DNA of 64,000 bases from Amedibacterium intestinale (GCF_010537335.1 NZ_AP019711.1:248001-312000), one strand, 5' to 3'. Shown: positions 42,999 through 56,071, numbered from the stretch's first letter. Made by a program: numbers and translations. The notes: generated by a model from the letters alone, not told the origin.

Positions 42999-43442
42999 AT
43001 GATTATTCTTTATACTTCTCCAGGTTGTGCAAGTTGTAGAAAAGCTAAACAATGGTTAAAAGATAATGATATGAAATTCGTAGAAAAAAATATATTTACT
43101 ACTCTTCTTAAAGAGGAAGAAATTAAATATTTACTTCAAAGAAGCGAAAATGGAACGGAAGATATTATTTCAACTAGGAGTAAAGCTTTTCAAAATCTTA
43201 ATAGAGATTTAGAAGACATTTCTGTGAAAGAATTAATTGAAATCATTCGAGAAAATCCATCTATATTGAAAAGGCCAATAATGATTAATGAAAGCAGTTT
43301 TGTTGTAGGATATGATGATGATGAAATTACAGCATTAGTTCCTGCGAAATTACGTCTTGCTGCACAACGTGCCTGTAATCCGACTTGTCCGAATTTTTCG
43401 ATTTGCGGATATCTTCGAGAAGAAGCTTGTAGTGCTGAGTAA
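42999..43442 (+). CDS. Spx/ArsC-family redox regulator with Cys-rich C-terminal tail
   Basis: 147 residues. Thioredoxin-like ArsC/Spx fold with redox pair C10-x2-C13 (SPGCASCRKA), LLKEEEIKYLL and PIMINESSFVVGYDDDEI. Spx proteins bind the RNA polymerase alpha C-terminal domain and switch thiol-stress genes. Bacillus Spx ends near residue 131; here an extra tail carries C126, C130, C136 and C144 (CNPTCPNFSICGYL), unusual and possibly metal- or cluster-binding. AAGGAGG precedes; ATG 42999 is chosen over 42995, which is out of frame. Confidence 0.88.
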   Translation: MIILYTSPGCASCRKAKQWLKDNDMKFVEKNIFTTLLKEEEIKYLLQRSENGTEDIISTRSKAFQNLNRDLEDISVKELIEIIRENPSILKRPIMINESSFVVGYDDDEITALVPAKLRLAAQRACNPTCPNFSICGYLREEACSAE

Positions 43443-43446
43443 AAAG

Positions 43447-43482
43447 AAAATCCTGTAAATGAAATTAATACAGGATTTTTTT
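43447..43482 (+). terminator. Terminator after the spx-like gene
   Basis: AAAATCCTGTA (43447-43457) pairs with TACAGGATTTT (43468-43478) and is followed by further Ts. The next ~215 bases up to the rrn promoter hold no gene. Confidence 0.85.
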
Positions 43483-43697
43483 ATTTAATAGGACAAAAGT
43501 AATAATGGAAGATTAACGTAATAAAGAATAGTAATGGTAAAAGAAATGTGATTTTACGATTAGAGAAGAATTTTTTACTGGATATATAGTAAATATCAAA
43601 TATTATATTATTACAAGAATTATACACTGATAAAAGTAACAAATATAAAGCATATTAAAAAACTCGAAAAAAAAGTAAAAAAAAGAGTAAAAAAATG

Positions 43698-43726
43698 TTG
43701 ACAGAGGGAAGAGCGGGTGGTAATAT
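43698..43726 (+). promoter_or_regulatory. rrnP: rRNA operon promoter
   Basis: TTGACA (43698-43703), 17-base spacer, TAATAT (43721-43726), preceded by long A tracts that resemble an UP element. Leader hairpin CCAAGC/GCTTGG (43736-43753) and boxA-like TCTTTGAAAACT (43759-43770) follow; a second boxA-like copy lies at 45467-45478 in the 16S-23S spacer. Confidence 0.85.
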
Positions 43727-43855
43727 ATACGAGCACCAAGCGAGAGAGCTTGGCTCGGTCTTTGAAAACTAAACAGGAAACGTCAATTTCAAACAATGAA
43801 AAAGATAACAAAACAAAAGAAAAAACGTTAGCAGAAAACGTTTTGAGCTAAAATC

Positions 43856-45396
<1,541 letters not shown>

Positions 45397-45577
45397 TAAG
45401 GAGAAAGAGTGTAGAGAAAGATATTTCCTGTTTGGTTTTGGAAGGCTGAGAAGCATTCCGAATCGATCTTTGAAAACTGAATAACAGAAGACATAACAGA
45501 AGGTCTATAACGAAAAGTTGTAAGAAATTCACGAGTTGAAGTTAAACAAACAGAAAACTCAAAGCTAAGCTAATGGT
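45397..45577 (+). other. 16S-23S spacer without tRNA
   Basis: About 180 bases. No tRNA cloverleaf is visible. Contains a boxA-like antitermination sequence (TCTTTGAAAACT, 45467-45478). Confidence 0.75.
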
Positions 45578-48472
<2,895 letters not shown>

Positions 48473-48494
48473 AATGTTGACTGTTGTTCAGTTT

Positions 48495-48512
48495 TGAAGG
48501 TTCGAACCTTCA
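48495..48512. repeat. 18-base perfect palindrome in 23S-5S spacer
   Basis: TGAAGGTTC followed directly by GAACCTTCA. Probably a processing hairpin that separates 23S and 5S precursors. Confidence 0.5.
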
Positions 48513-48515
48513 GGG

Positions 48516-48630
48516 ATCTGGTGATGATGGCGAAGTGGACACACCTGTTCTCATCCCGAACACAGAAGTTAAGCACTTCAGCGGCGACAATATCCAGACG
48601 TGCTCTGGTGAAGATAGCACGTCGCCAGTT
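48516..48630 (+). rRNA. rrf: 5S ribosomal RNA
   Basis: About 115 bases: CTGGTG at the 5' end pairs with CGCCAG at the 3' end, and the inner landmark CCCGAACACAGAAGTTAAG is typical of 5S. Ends estimated. Confidence 0.93.
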
Positions 48631-48637
48631 CCTTTTT

Positions 48638-48658
48638 GAGCCTTGAGGCTCTTTTTTT
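48638..48658 (+). terminator. rRNA operon terminator
   Basis: GAGCC-TTGA-GGCTC (48638-48651) followed by seven Ts. Confidence 0.85.
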
Positions 48659-48727
48659 GTTTATCCTTTTACCTTTTCTCTACTTCTATGTTATAATGTA
48701 GCGGCCTATATGAAAGGAGGCACTTTA

Positions 48728-49573
48728 ATGAGAGAAATATTGCTTGATGCTTTTTTTGATACTATAACAATGTTACCTTTTTTATATTTAACATATTTGT
48801 TAATGGAGTATATCGAGCATAAAAGTACAAGTCATATGAAATACTTATTGGTTAAAGCTAGAAGTTTTGGACCTATTATTGGGGCTATTTTAGGAATTAT
48901 ACCACAATGCGGTTTTTCAGTAATTGCAAGTGGTTTATATGTTAATAAGACGATTACATTAGGTACTTTAATTTCGGTTTTTGTCGCAACTAGTGATGAA
49001 GCGATTCCAATTTTATTATCACAGCCTAATCAAGGTAAAACGCTATTTTCAATAGTTGTAATAAAGTTGATTATCGCTGCTTTATCTGGTTTTTTACTTG
49101 ATATGATTTTAAAGAAAATGCATAATGAGAATTCATCTCCTTTGCATAATATACATGAACATTGTGAAGAAGAAAGTAAGACTCATTCTTCTATATTTTC
49201 TCTTGCTTTTATTCATGCATTTAAAGTTTTTTGTTTTATCTTTATTGTGAATTTGATTTTAACATTACTTATTTCTTATACTGGTGAATCTACGATATCA
49301 AAATTCTTGGCTTCTGGATCTTTCTTACAACCGTTACTAGCTGCTTTTGTTGGTTTTATACCTAACTGTGTAGCTAGTGTAATTCTTTCTCAGTTGTATG
49401 TTGATGGCATCATTACTTTTGGTTCATTGACTGCTGGATTAATTACAGGAGCTGGTTTGGGTTTACTAACTTTAGTTCGAATGTACGATAATAGGAAAGA
49501 TTTAGTAAGAATTTTTGTTATATTATTTATCATAGGTGTTATTAGCGGAATGACACTTGATATTGTTCTTTAA
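48728..49573 (+). CDS. Putative metal transporter, PF11449 (ArsP_2) type
   Basis: 281 residues from MREILLDAFFDTI; AAAGGAGG (48713-48720) sets ATG 48728. Two homologous groups of membrane helices flank a central His/Glu-rich loop (HNIHEHCEEESKTH). Each half carries a similar motif: IIGAILGIIPQCGFSVIAS and LLAAFVGFIPNCVASVILS, with a conserved Pro-x-Cys. This matches the putative arsenic efflux / manganese transporter family. Substrate is unproved. Confidence 0.78.
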   Translation: MREILLDAFFDTITMLPFLYLTYLLMEYIEHKSTSHMKYLLVKARSFGPIIGAILGIIPQCGFSVIASGLYVNKTITLGTLISVFVATSDEAIPILLSQPNQGKTLFSIVVIKLIIAALSGFLLDMILKKMHNENSSPLHNIHEHCEEESKTHSSIFSLAFIHAFKVFCFIFIVNLILTLLISYTGESTISKFLASGSFLQPLLAAFVGFIPNCVASVILSQLYVDGIITFGSLTAGLITGAGLGLLTLVRMYDNRKDLVRIFVILFIIGVISGMTLDIVL

Positions 49574-49593
49574 TTTGAAAGCAGGTGCTTGTT

Positions 49594-50178
49594 ATGTGTG
49601 GAAGGTTTTATTTTCAATTTAAACAAGATAGTGTTTCTTTATATTTACAAGATCTTGTACAAAAGAATCATTTAGTAGAATTTGCATCAGATGAGATTTT
49701 TCCTTCTCAGGAAGTGTTAGTTTTGCTTCAAAATAAAGATAGTTATGACATTGATGTAATGAAATGGGGATTTGATGGTTATAAGGGATCCATTATTAAT
49801 GCAAGAAGTGAAACTTTGCATATGAAGCAAATGTTTTGTAATATACAGGGGAATCGTTGTTTAGTTCCTTGTAATGGATTTTATGAATGGAGTACAAATG
49901 GACATTTAAAACAGAAAAAGTTTATATGTAAAAAAAAACAGTCAGTGATTTATATGGCCGCTATTTACAATGAGAGAAAAGAGTTTGTTATTTTAACGCA
50001 GGAAAGTAAGGGTGTTTTGAGAAGAATTCATCATCGAATGCCTATATTAGTTTTAGATGATGAAAAAGATGCTTATTTTAATGGTCAACTGGATTTTGAA
50101 AATCAGGAAGATAATTTATGTATAGAAAGTGAAGAGGTTAAAGCACCATGTTTCGATCAAGTAAAATTCGAATTTTAA
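49594..50178 (+). CDS. SOS response-associated peptidase (YedK/HMCES)
   Basis: 194 residues. ATG 49594 gives MCGRF, placing the catalytic Cys at position 2 after Met removal; the frame upstream to 49585 is not used. The family residues are visible: Asn in IINARSETL, Glu in FYEWSTNG and the HHRMPIL His. The protein crosslinks to abasic sites in single-stranded DNA and protects them. Overlaps the next gene by 31 bases. Confidence 0.92.
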   Translation: MCGRFYFQFKQDSVSLYLQDLVQKNHLVEFASDEIFPSQEVLVLLQNKDSYDIDVMKWGFDGYKGSIINARSETLHMKQMFCNIQGNRCLVPCNGFYEWSTNGHLKQKKFICKKKQSVIYMAAIYNERKEFVILTQESKGVLRRIHHRMPILVLDDEKDAYFNGQLDFENQEDNLCIESEEVKAPCFDQVKFEF

Positions 50179-50885
50179 CTTCTTTCCTGGTTTTAATTCT
50201 TTTGTGGCAGTTAGCTGCTTTTACTATAGATAATGACTGGCTGCTTCCTTATCCAATACAAGTCTTTCATCGAATGATTGATTTTCTATTTTACCCCTCT
50301 TTCTATCAGGCTATAGGGGCTTCATTAAGGCGTATTTTGATTGGTCTAGGCTTTGCGTTTGTTTTAGCTTTTTTATGCGCTTATGCAAGCTTTAAAAGTA
50401 AATTATTTGAGGATATATTTACTCCAGTTTTAGTTCTTTCAAGGAGCATACCTAATATTTCTTATATATTAATTGTTTTGGTTTGGTTTAATTCGGAAAT
50501 GAGTTCTGCTATCATTTGTTTTTTAATCTTATTTCCTACTATTTATAGCAGTCTGTATAACGGATGGAAAGATATAGATGATGAATTACTAAGTGTTATG
50601 CGTTTATATCAGACTTCATTTATTTACCGAGTTCGAAAAGTGTATTTTCCATTATTGAAAAGTTCAATTTACGCAAGTATTGCAAATGGGTTATCCCTTG
50701 CTTGTAAAGTAGGTATTATGGCAGAAATATTCTCTCAGGTACAAATAGGTATAGGAAGACAAATGAATCTATGTCGTTTAAATTTTGATATGATCGGTCT
50801 ATTTGCATGGACTGGATGGATTGTTATATTGCTTGTTTTTTTAGAGAATATTATAAGAAAGATATTAAGAAAAGAATTAGATTAA
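50148..50885 (+). CDS. ABC transporter permease (SsuC/TauC-like)
   Basis: 245 residues, about six membrane helices, with the binding-protein-dependent permease region ASIANGLSLACKVGIMAEIF near residues 185-205. The family imports sulfonates, nitrate, taurine or thiamin precursors. No ATPase or binding protein lies alongside, so the gene is an orphan here and may use partners encoded elsewhere. Overlap with the yedK-like gene suggests coupling without functional relation. Confidence 0.82.
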   Translation: MFRSSKIRILTSFLVLILLWQLAAFTIDNDWLLPYPIQVFHRMIDFLFYPSFYQAIGASLRRILIGLGFAFVLAFLCAYASFKSKLFEDIFTPVLVLSRSIPNISYILIVLVWFNSEMSSAIICFLILFPTIYSSLYNGWKDIDDELLSVMRLYQTSFIYRVRKVYFPLLKSSIYASIANGLSLACKVGIMAEIFSQVQIGIGRQMNLCRLNFDMIGLFAWTGWIVILLVFLENIIRKILRKELD

Positions 50886-50888
50886 AGA

Positions 50889-50923
50889 AAAGCAGCACTT
50901 AAAGATATGTAAAGTGCTGCTTT
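50889..50923 (+). terminator. Hairpin after the ABC permease
   Basis: AAAGCAGCACTT (50889-50900) pairs with AAGTGCTGCTTT (50912-50923) perfectly over 12 bases. Short T run only. Confidence 0.65.
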
Positions 50924-50975
50924 AAAACTAAATTTGATAATTTTAGTAAAGTGCAAATAGAAACAATAATTTTCT

Positions 50976-51596
50976 TTAATTCTTTTTTAAAAGTGGAGCT
51001 ATTTTTTTATAAGAAAATAAAACTATTGTACTAACAAGGATTCCCTTTATTAAATTAAAAGGAATTACGCATAAAAGAATAACCATTGATAAACTATTTA
51101 TTGATGGGAAAATCACTTGTCCCATAGAAATGATCTTATCTAATGTTATTGCCGGACTTAGAAAGAATGCATAAGCGGGAATCAATACAAAATAATTGAT
51201 AAGAGCTGCAACCAGTGTCATACTTAGAACACCAATGAGAAGACCAAGTAAAGCCATTTTTCTAGTTTTATGTTTCTGATATAAAATTGTGGCAGGTAGT
51301 ACAAGTGAACATCCTATAAGAAAATTAGCAAGTTCACCTATTCCCATTGTTATAGTTCCATTTAATAATAAATTTAACAATATCTTTAAACCTTCAATAC
51401 AAACAGCAGCACCAGGGCCTAAAGCAAATCCTCCAATCAAAACAACAACTTCACTGAAATCTAATTCATAAAATGGGGGTGCGATAGGAATTGGAAATTC
51501 AAAAAGCATTAAAATACAGGATAGTGCACCTAATATGCTGATTTTCGCAATAAATGAAATGCTTGATTTTCTTTTTGTTGAAAACGTTGCTGACAT
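50976..51596 (-). CDS. ribU: Riboflavin ECF transporter substrate-binding subunit
   Basis: 206 residues, about six membrane helices of the ECF S-component fold. ELDFSEVVVLIGGFALGPGAAV and GELANFLIGCSLVLPAT are characteristic of RibU. It binds riboflavin at the membrane and works with the shared EcfAA'T module encoded elsewhere. GGGAGGATTTTTT precedes the ATG on the minus strand. The FMN riboswitch upstream confirms the substrate. Confidence 0.95.
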   Translation of the reverse strand: MSATFSTKRKSSISFIAKISILGALSCILMLFEFPIPIAPPFYELDFSEVVVLIGGFALGPGAAVCIEGLKILLNLLLNGTITMGIGELANFLIGCSLVLPATILYQKHKTRKMALLGLLIGVLSMTLVAALINYFVLIPAYAFFLSPAITLDKIISMGQVIFPSINSLSMVILLCVIPFNLIKGILVSTIVLFSYKKIAPLLKKN

Positions 51597-51636
51597 AAAA
51601 AATCCTCCCTTTGTATAAGCCAGTCCTTTTATATAA

Positions 51637-51664
51637 AATAAAAAAGGTTTCCAACAAAACCTTT
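51637..51664 (-). terminator. Expression-platform terminator of the FMN riboswitch
   Basis: On the minus strand AAAGGTTT and AAACCTTT (51643-51650 with 51657-51664) form a hairpin followed by TTTATTTTATAT, between the aptamer and ribU. Confidence 0.85.
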
Positions 51665-51690
51665 AGGGAATAATAGAAAAGAGTAGACAT

Positions 51691-51797
51691 ACTTCTTTCA
51701 TCCAGACTATACTGTCGCCACCGGAATTTCACTCGGTTCATGCCTTTAGGCTCGCGGGGTTTACCGCCGGTTGGGAATTACACCCTACCCTGAAGTT
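51691..51797 (-). promoter_or_regulatory. FMN riboswitch (RFN element)
   Basis: Minus-strand consensus blocks in order: CTTCAGGGTAGGGTG, AATTCCCAACCGGCGGTA, CCCGCGAGCC, GAAATTCCGGTGGCGACAGT and GTCTGGATGAAAGAAG. FMN binding should favour the terminator just downstream and shut off ribU. Confidence 0.97.
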
Positions 51798-51945
51798 TTT
51801 GTCAATCATATACTAACAATTATTTCTCACTTTGTCAAATCATATAATACTTTAAAACTATGTGAAAATATAGAATAAATTTCAAACTATAGCATCTGTA
51901 CATATAAAGTGATATAATTCACTACATAGTGAAAGGAGTCTTATT

Positions 51946-52338
51946 ATGAAGTGGTTACAGAATTTTATGAGAGGTCGTTATGGAGTAGATCAATTTGGAA
52001 ATTTTTTATTAGGATTGTATCTTGCAATAGCGGTATTATCAGTTCTGTTAAGGTATAATATACTGTTTTTATTGTCTTTATTCGTATTAATTTACTGCTG
52101 GTTTCGTATTCTTAGCCGAAATACTTATAAACGTTCATCAGAAAATACACGCTATTTACAAAAAACATATAAATTACGTATGTGGATTTCGAATAAGAAG
52201 AAAAAATTTAAAGATAGAAAGGTATATCGTTATTTTACATGTCCTAATTGTAAACAAACATTACGAGTTCCTAAAGGAAAAGGTGCAATCACTATAACAT
52301 GTCCAAAATGTAAAACAAAATTTGATAAAAGAACATAA
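51946..52338 (+). CDS. Membrane protein with C-terminal zinc ribbon
   Basis: 130 residues. Two adjacent membrane helices (~20-36 and 40-57) are followed by a strongly basic linker and a zinc ribbon: CPNCKQTL then CPKCKTKF. The polar N-terminus (RGRYGVDQFGNFLL) is typical of uncharacterised Firmicute proteins with this build. GAAAGGAGTC precedes the ATG. Function unknown. Confidence 0.75.
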   Translation: MKWLQNFMRGRYGVDQFGNFLLGLYLAIAVLSVLLRYNILFLLSLFVLIYCWFRILSRNTYKRSSENTRYLQKTYKLRMWISNKKKKFKDRKVYRYFTCPNCKQTLRVPKGKGAITITCPKCKTKFDKRT

Positions 52339-52365
52339 GAAATATAAACTTATATATACAGCAAG

Positions 52366-52402
52366 CCTCTAAAGTTAAGCGAATGCTTTTGGAGGTTTTT
52401 TT
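52366..52402 (+). terminator. Terminator after the zinc-ribbon gene
   Basis: CCTCTAAAG pairs with CTTTTGGAGG (with a wobble/bulge), followed by about nine Ts. Confidence 0.75.
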
Positions 52403-52452
52403 TTATAGATAATGAGAAATAAACATATATTTTACTGTATTTGTAAAAATAG

Positions 52453-52506
52453 ATGAAAAAAAAGGACTGTATCTGCACCATAGTTATTACAGATATAATC
52501 CTTTTA
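52453..52506 (-). terminator. typA terminator
   Basis: On the minus strand AAAAGGA...TATCTG pairs with CAGATA...TCCTTTT, followed by a T run (complement of the A tract near 52456-52463). Confidence 0.65.
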
Positions 52507-52550
52507 TTTCTTTATCTTGTTACAGCATGAATTTAAAAGCTATCTAAGGT

Positions 52551-54380
52551 CTATTCTGCTGCAATTTTTTCACGATAGTATTGTCTACGTTCATGAGGTT
52601 TCAATCCTTTTTTACGCAAACGAATACAATCAGGTGTGATTTCAACTAGTTCATCATCATTGATCCATTCAAGTGCTTCTTCCAATGTCATTTCTTTTGG
52701 TGGTGTTAAACGCATAGCTTCATCATTTCCACTTGAACGAATTGCAGTTAGTTTCTTGTTCTTTAAAGGATTGACATCCATATCTACATTTCTTGCAGAT
52801 TCTCCAACGATCATTCCTTCATAAACTTCTGTTTGAGGAGTAATGAATAAGGTACCTCTTTCCTGAAGATTCCATAATGCATATGTCATAGCACTACCAG
52901 TTTCAGTAGAAATCATAGCACCATTTGCACGTTGTGTGATCTCTCCTTTATATGGAGTGTAACCTTTAATTCGTCGAACAAGTGTACCTTCTCCACGCGT
53001 ATCATTAATAAATTCACTGCGATATCCCAATAATCCACGAGTAGGGGCTTCATATGTGATTTTTACATATCCATTTTCTTCCTGCATATCGATCATCGTA
53101 CCTTTTCTTAAGTTTAATTTATTAATAATTGTTCCACTGTATTCTTCTGGTGCGATTGCGACAACTTCTTCAACAGGTTCTACTGTTTTTCCATTTTCAT
53201 CTTTATGCAAGATAACTTCCGGTTTACTTACAGCTACTTCATATCCTTCACGACGCATCTGTTCAAGCAGTACTGAAATATGTAGTTCTCCACGACCACT
53301 TACTTTGAAACAATCTCCACTTTCTGTTGGTTCAACTTTTAACCCTACATTAACTTCCAGTTCTTTTTCCAGACGTTCTTTTAAATTTCTTGAAGTAACA
53401 AACTTACCGCTTTTTCCCGCGAATGGAGACTTATTTACAATAAAGTTCATGCTTAAAGTCGGTTCTTCTACATGAATGCTTTCTAGTGGAAGAATATAAT
53501 CTTTTTCACATAAAGTTTCTCCAATAGAAATATCAGAAATTCCTGCAACGACGACAATATCACCACTATGTGCTTCTTCTACAGAAACACGACTCAATCC
53601 ACGATATACAAAAATCTGACTTGTTGAGTTTACTCTTTGGTTTCCAAAAGAATCACATACAACGATTTGCTGCTGAGGTTTTAAAATACCCTGATAGATT
53701 CGACCGATTCCAAGACGGCCAATATATTCATCGTAACCTAGAGCACTGATTTGCATTTGTAAAGGTTCATCATCCATATCTGGATATGTTTCACAGTGTT
53801 TTAAAATAGTTTTAAATAATGGCTCAATAGAATCACTAGGTGTATCTAAATCATATTGAACGATTCCCTGTTTTGCGATTCCATAAAGAATAGGGAAGTC
53901 TAACTGTTCATCATTTGCGTTAAGATCTAAGAATAGCTCATATACTTCATCTACAACTTCTTGAGGACGTGCATCCTTCTTATCAATCTTGTTGATTAAA
54001 AGAATAGGACGAAGTCCCATTTCTAAAGATTTGCTTAAAACAAAACGTGTCTGAGGCATAGGACCTTCACTAGAGTCAACTAATAAAATAACGGTATCTA
54101 CAGTTTTGATAATTCGTTCCACTTCACTTGAAAAATCTGCGTGTCCTGGAGTATCTACAATATTGATTTTAACTCCATCATGTTTTACGGAACAGTTTTT
54201 GGAATAAATCGTAATACCTCTTTCTCTTTCAAGGTCATTACTATCCATTACACAATCTATAACTTCTTCATTGCTTCTAAAGACATCACTTTGACGAAGA
54301 AATGCATCTACAAGAGTAGATTTTCCTGCATCAACGTGAGCAATAACTGCGATATTAATAATCTTTTCTTTTTCATTCAT
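52551..54380 (-). CDS. typA: Translational GTPase TypA/BipA
   Basis: 609 residues. G domain with AHVDAGKST (G1), DTPGHADFS (G3) and NKIDKKDARP (G4), then EF-Tu-like domain II, an EF-G-like domain (VNKSPFAGKSGKF) and the BipA-specific C-terminus with GARN-like ESARNVDMDVNPLKNK. Ribosome-associated, used in stress and cold. AAAGGTGGAA precedes ATG 54380; the longer reading frame up to 54512 has no ribosome site. Confidence 0.95.
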   Translation of the reverse strand: MNEKEKIINIAVIAHVDAGKSTLVDAFLRQSDVFRSNEEVIDCVMDSNDLERERGITIYSKNCSVKHDGVKINIVDTPGHADFSSEVERIIKTVDTVILLVDSSEGPMPQTRFVLSKSLEMGLRPILLINKIDKKDARPQEVVDEVYELFLDLNANDEQLDFPILYGIAKQGIVQYDLDTPSDSIEPLFKTILKHCETYPDMDDEPLQMQISALGYDEYIGRLGIGRIYQGILKPQQQIVVCDSFGNQRVNSTSQIFVYRGLSRVSVEEAHSGDIVVVAGISDISIGETLCEKDYILPLESIHVEEPTLSMNFIVNKSPFAGKSGKFVTSRNLKERLEKELEVNVGLKVEPTESGDCFKVSGRGELHISVLLEQMRREGYEVAVSKPEVILHKDENGKTVEPVEEVVAIAPEEYSGTIINKLNLRKGTMIDMQEENGYVKITYEAPTRGLLGYRSEFINDTRGEGTLVRRIKGYTPYKGEITQRANGAMISTETGSAMTYALWNLQERGTLFITPQTEVYEGMIVGESARNVDMDVNPLKNKKLTAIRSSGNDEAMRLTPPKEMTLEEALEWINDDELVEITPDCIRLRKKGLKPHERRQYYREKIAAE

Positions 54381-54527
54381 ATTAAATTCCACCTTTTTTA
54401 CCACTTTATATCTTATACCTAAACATAAGGAATTACAAATAAAAATATGAAATTCTACATTGTAAAGGCTTTCTCTATTTCTCTTGTTTTTATTCTTTTT
54501 TACATATAACAAGTACGTATTAAAATG

Positions 54528-54558
54528 AAAAAGCCGGTTAAGGGGAGACCGGCTTTTT
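54528..54558. terminator. Strong hairpin in the typA upstream region
   Basis: AAAAAGCCGGT (54528-54538) pairs perfectly with ACCGGCTTTTT (54548-54558), good as a terminator on either strand. No gene ends here, so on the minus strand it would be an attenuator in the typA leader, or it ends a small unannotated RNA. Confidence 0.65.
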
Positions 54559-54785
54559 CTAAATAATTATGATTATTTAAGGGGATAGAAAATTGTATGA
54601 ATTATCATTAGGGAGAATGATGAGTACATACAAGCAAGGTTACTTCCTTGCTCACTAATAGTATAGGATAAAAGTACGGTATTATAACGGTTTAATTAAG
54701 TGAAAATATGTGATGTTATATATATTTAAATATTGCATGCATTTTGGTATTCTGCTACGATACAATTAATAAAGAAATGGAGTAG
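54559..54785. other. Intergenic region before the HxlR-like gene
   Basis: No sure gene. On the plus strand it holds two related motifs (TTTAAGGGGATAG, ATTAGGGAGAATG) that echo TTAAGGGGAGACC in the preceding hairpin, a second hairpin GCAAGG/CCTTGC (54634-54651), and a 13-codon ORF starting ATGATGAGTACATAC after AGGGAG. May contain a structured RNA or leader peptide. Confidence 0.35.
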
Positions 54786-55157
54786 ATGAAAAATATGAAT
54801 GTTAGAGAATACAGAGACCCTTTAAAATTGGCACAGGATATAAGCTTAAATAGAACAAAAGTTTTATTGTTGTGGGAAATGGAAAAGCGAAAACAAAATG
54901 ATCAGGGATTAAGAAATGCAATTTCTAATGCGGATTGGAAAAAAGAACTGGAGGAACTTATTTCTTTGGGATTAGTTTCACGTATTGTACATGCAAAAAG
55001 AAAGCCAATGGAAATAGAATATGCTTTAACAAATCGTGGTGCAAAGTATTTAAGATGTATGCGTACGATGATGGATGTGGGTATTGAAATTATGATGGAT
55101 TATCAAATGCATGAAGTATTGATACAGGAAGGCTATATCGAAAAAGTTAGTGAATGA
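54786..55157 (+). CDS. HxlR-like winged-helix transcriptional regulator
   Basis: 123 residues. NRTKVLLLWEMEK is followed by WKKELEELISLGLVSRIVHAKRKPMEIEYALTNRGAKYL, the beta-wing and end-of-domain motif of HxlR/MarR-like winged helices (family: LT..G..L). Short C-terminal helix. Start at 54786 with GGAG ahead. Precedes a methyltransferase gene by 36 bases, which it may control. Confidence 0.65.
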   Translation: MKNMNVREYRDPLKLAQDISLNRTKVLLLWEMEKRKQNDQGLRNAISNADWKKELEELISLGLVSRIVHAKRKPMEIEYALTNRGAKYLRCMRTMMDVGIEIMMDYQMHEVLIQEGYIEKVSE

Positions 55158-55193
55158 TAAAATAGGTTTACTGTATTAGGAGTGATAACAAAG

Positions 55194-55910
55194 ATGAAAA
55201 AGAAAATGGGAACAGAAGAAAGTAAAAAAATATGGGAGAAGAATGCAAAATTTTGGGATAATGCAATGGGCAATCAGTCTAATGATTTTCATAGAAAAGT
55301 AGTTCGTCCTAAAGTAACAGAACTTTTATCTCCTAATTCTACAGATTACATCTTAGATGTTGCTTGTGGAAATGGAAATTATTCTTCGTATCTTGCGCAA
55401 ATAGGAGCTGGGATTGTTGCTTTTGATTACAGTGAAAAAATGATAGAACTTGCGAAAAAGAGGCAATCTAAATATTTGAAACAAATCGAATTTTGTGTAG
55501 CAGATGCAGCCAGTAGGGAAAGCATCTTAACATTAAAAAGAAATCGTCTTTTTACAAAAGCGGTTTCCAATATGGCAATTATGGATATTACAGATATTGA
55601 ACCACTTTTTATGGCTGTATATGAATTGCTGGATGAAAATGGTATTTTTGTTTTTGCCACGCAGCATCCTTGCTTTGTTACACTGACTGAAAAGTATATG
55701 ACACCTCACAGTTATTATGGTATTGCGATTGAAGGCCAGCCTAAAAAACAGATTTATTATCATCGATCTATGCAAGATATTTTTAACCTTTGTTTTAGAG
55801 CGGGGTTTGTGATTGACGGATTTTATGAAGAGTGCTTTAAAAACAATAGAGAAATTCCTATGGTAATGATAGTAAGGCTAAAAAAGGTAAAGTGCAGCAG
55901 TTTAAGGTAA
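55194..55910 (+). CDS. Class I SAM-dependent methyltransferase
   Basis: 238 residues from MKKKMGTEESKKIW; AGGAG lies 11 bases ahead, favouring ATG 55194 over GTG 55182. Rossmann fold motifs: I LDVACGNGNYSSYLAQ, II VAFDYSEKMIELAKKR, then NMAIMDITDIEPLF and ENGIFVFATQHPC. Small-molecule type (Methyltransf_11-like); substrate unknown. Confidence 0.85.
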   Translation: MKKKMGTEESKKIWEKNAKFWDNAMGNQSNDFHRKVVRPKVTELLSPNSTDYILDVACGNGNYSSYLAQIGAGIVAFDYSEKMIELAKKRQSKYLKQIEFCVADAASRESILTLKRNRLFTKAVSNMAIMDITDIEPLFMAVYELLDENGIFVFATQHPCFVTLTEKYMTPHSYYGIAIEGQPKKQIYYHRSMQDIFNLCFRAGFVIDGFYEECFKNNREIPMVMIVRLKKVKCSSLR

Positions 55911-55952
55911 AAAAATAAATCATAGTTCATTTTATATCTATATTTTTTAGGT

Positions 55953-55983
55953 GGTTAGTCTATCAAGATTGACCGCTTTTTCT
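55953..55983 (+). terminator. Terminator after the methyltransferase
   Basis: GGTTAGTC (55953-55960) pairs with GATTGACC (55967-55974) with two wobbles, then GCTTTTTCT. Confidence 0.65.
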
Positions 55984-55985
55984 AT

Positions 55986-56024
55986 AAAAAAACAGAAGTA
56001 CATAACGATTTGTTATCACTTCTG
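55986..56024 (-). terminator. Terminator of the minus-strand XRE gene
   Basis: On the minus strand CAGAAGT and GTTAT arms pair with ATAAC and ACTTCTG arms (55993-56024), followed by seven Ts. Confidence 0.7.
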
Positions 56025-56071
56025 CATAAGTTTTCACTATTTAATGTAATGAGGATACTGGATTCTTATAT

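Noticed and set aside
42787-43002. 71-codon plus-strand ORF upstream of the spx-like gene
   Set aside because: It runs through the T-box leader of trpS on the other strand and has no ribosome site or recognisable features.
45397-45577. tRNA-Ile or tRNA-Ala in the 16S-23S spacer
   Set aside because: No acceptor, T-arm (GGTTCGAATCC-like) or anticodon pattern is present.
48495-48512. GGTTCGAACC as a tRNA T-arm between 23S and 5S
   Set aside because: It is only a self-complementary palindrome; the rest of a cloverleaf is missing, so a processing hairpin is more likely.
53056-53475. 139-codon plus-strand ORF inside typA
   Set aside because: Antisense shadow of typA with Ser/Thr-rich composition and no start signals.
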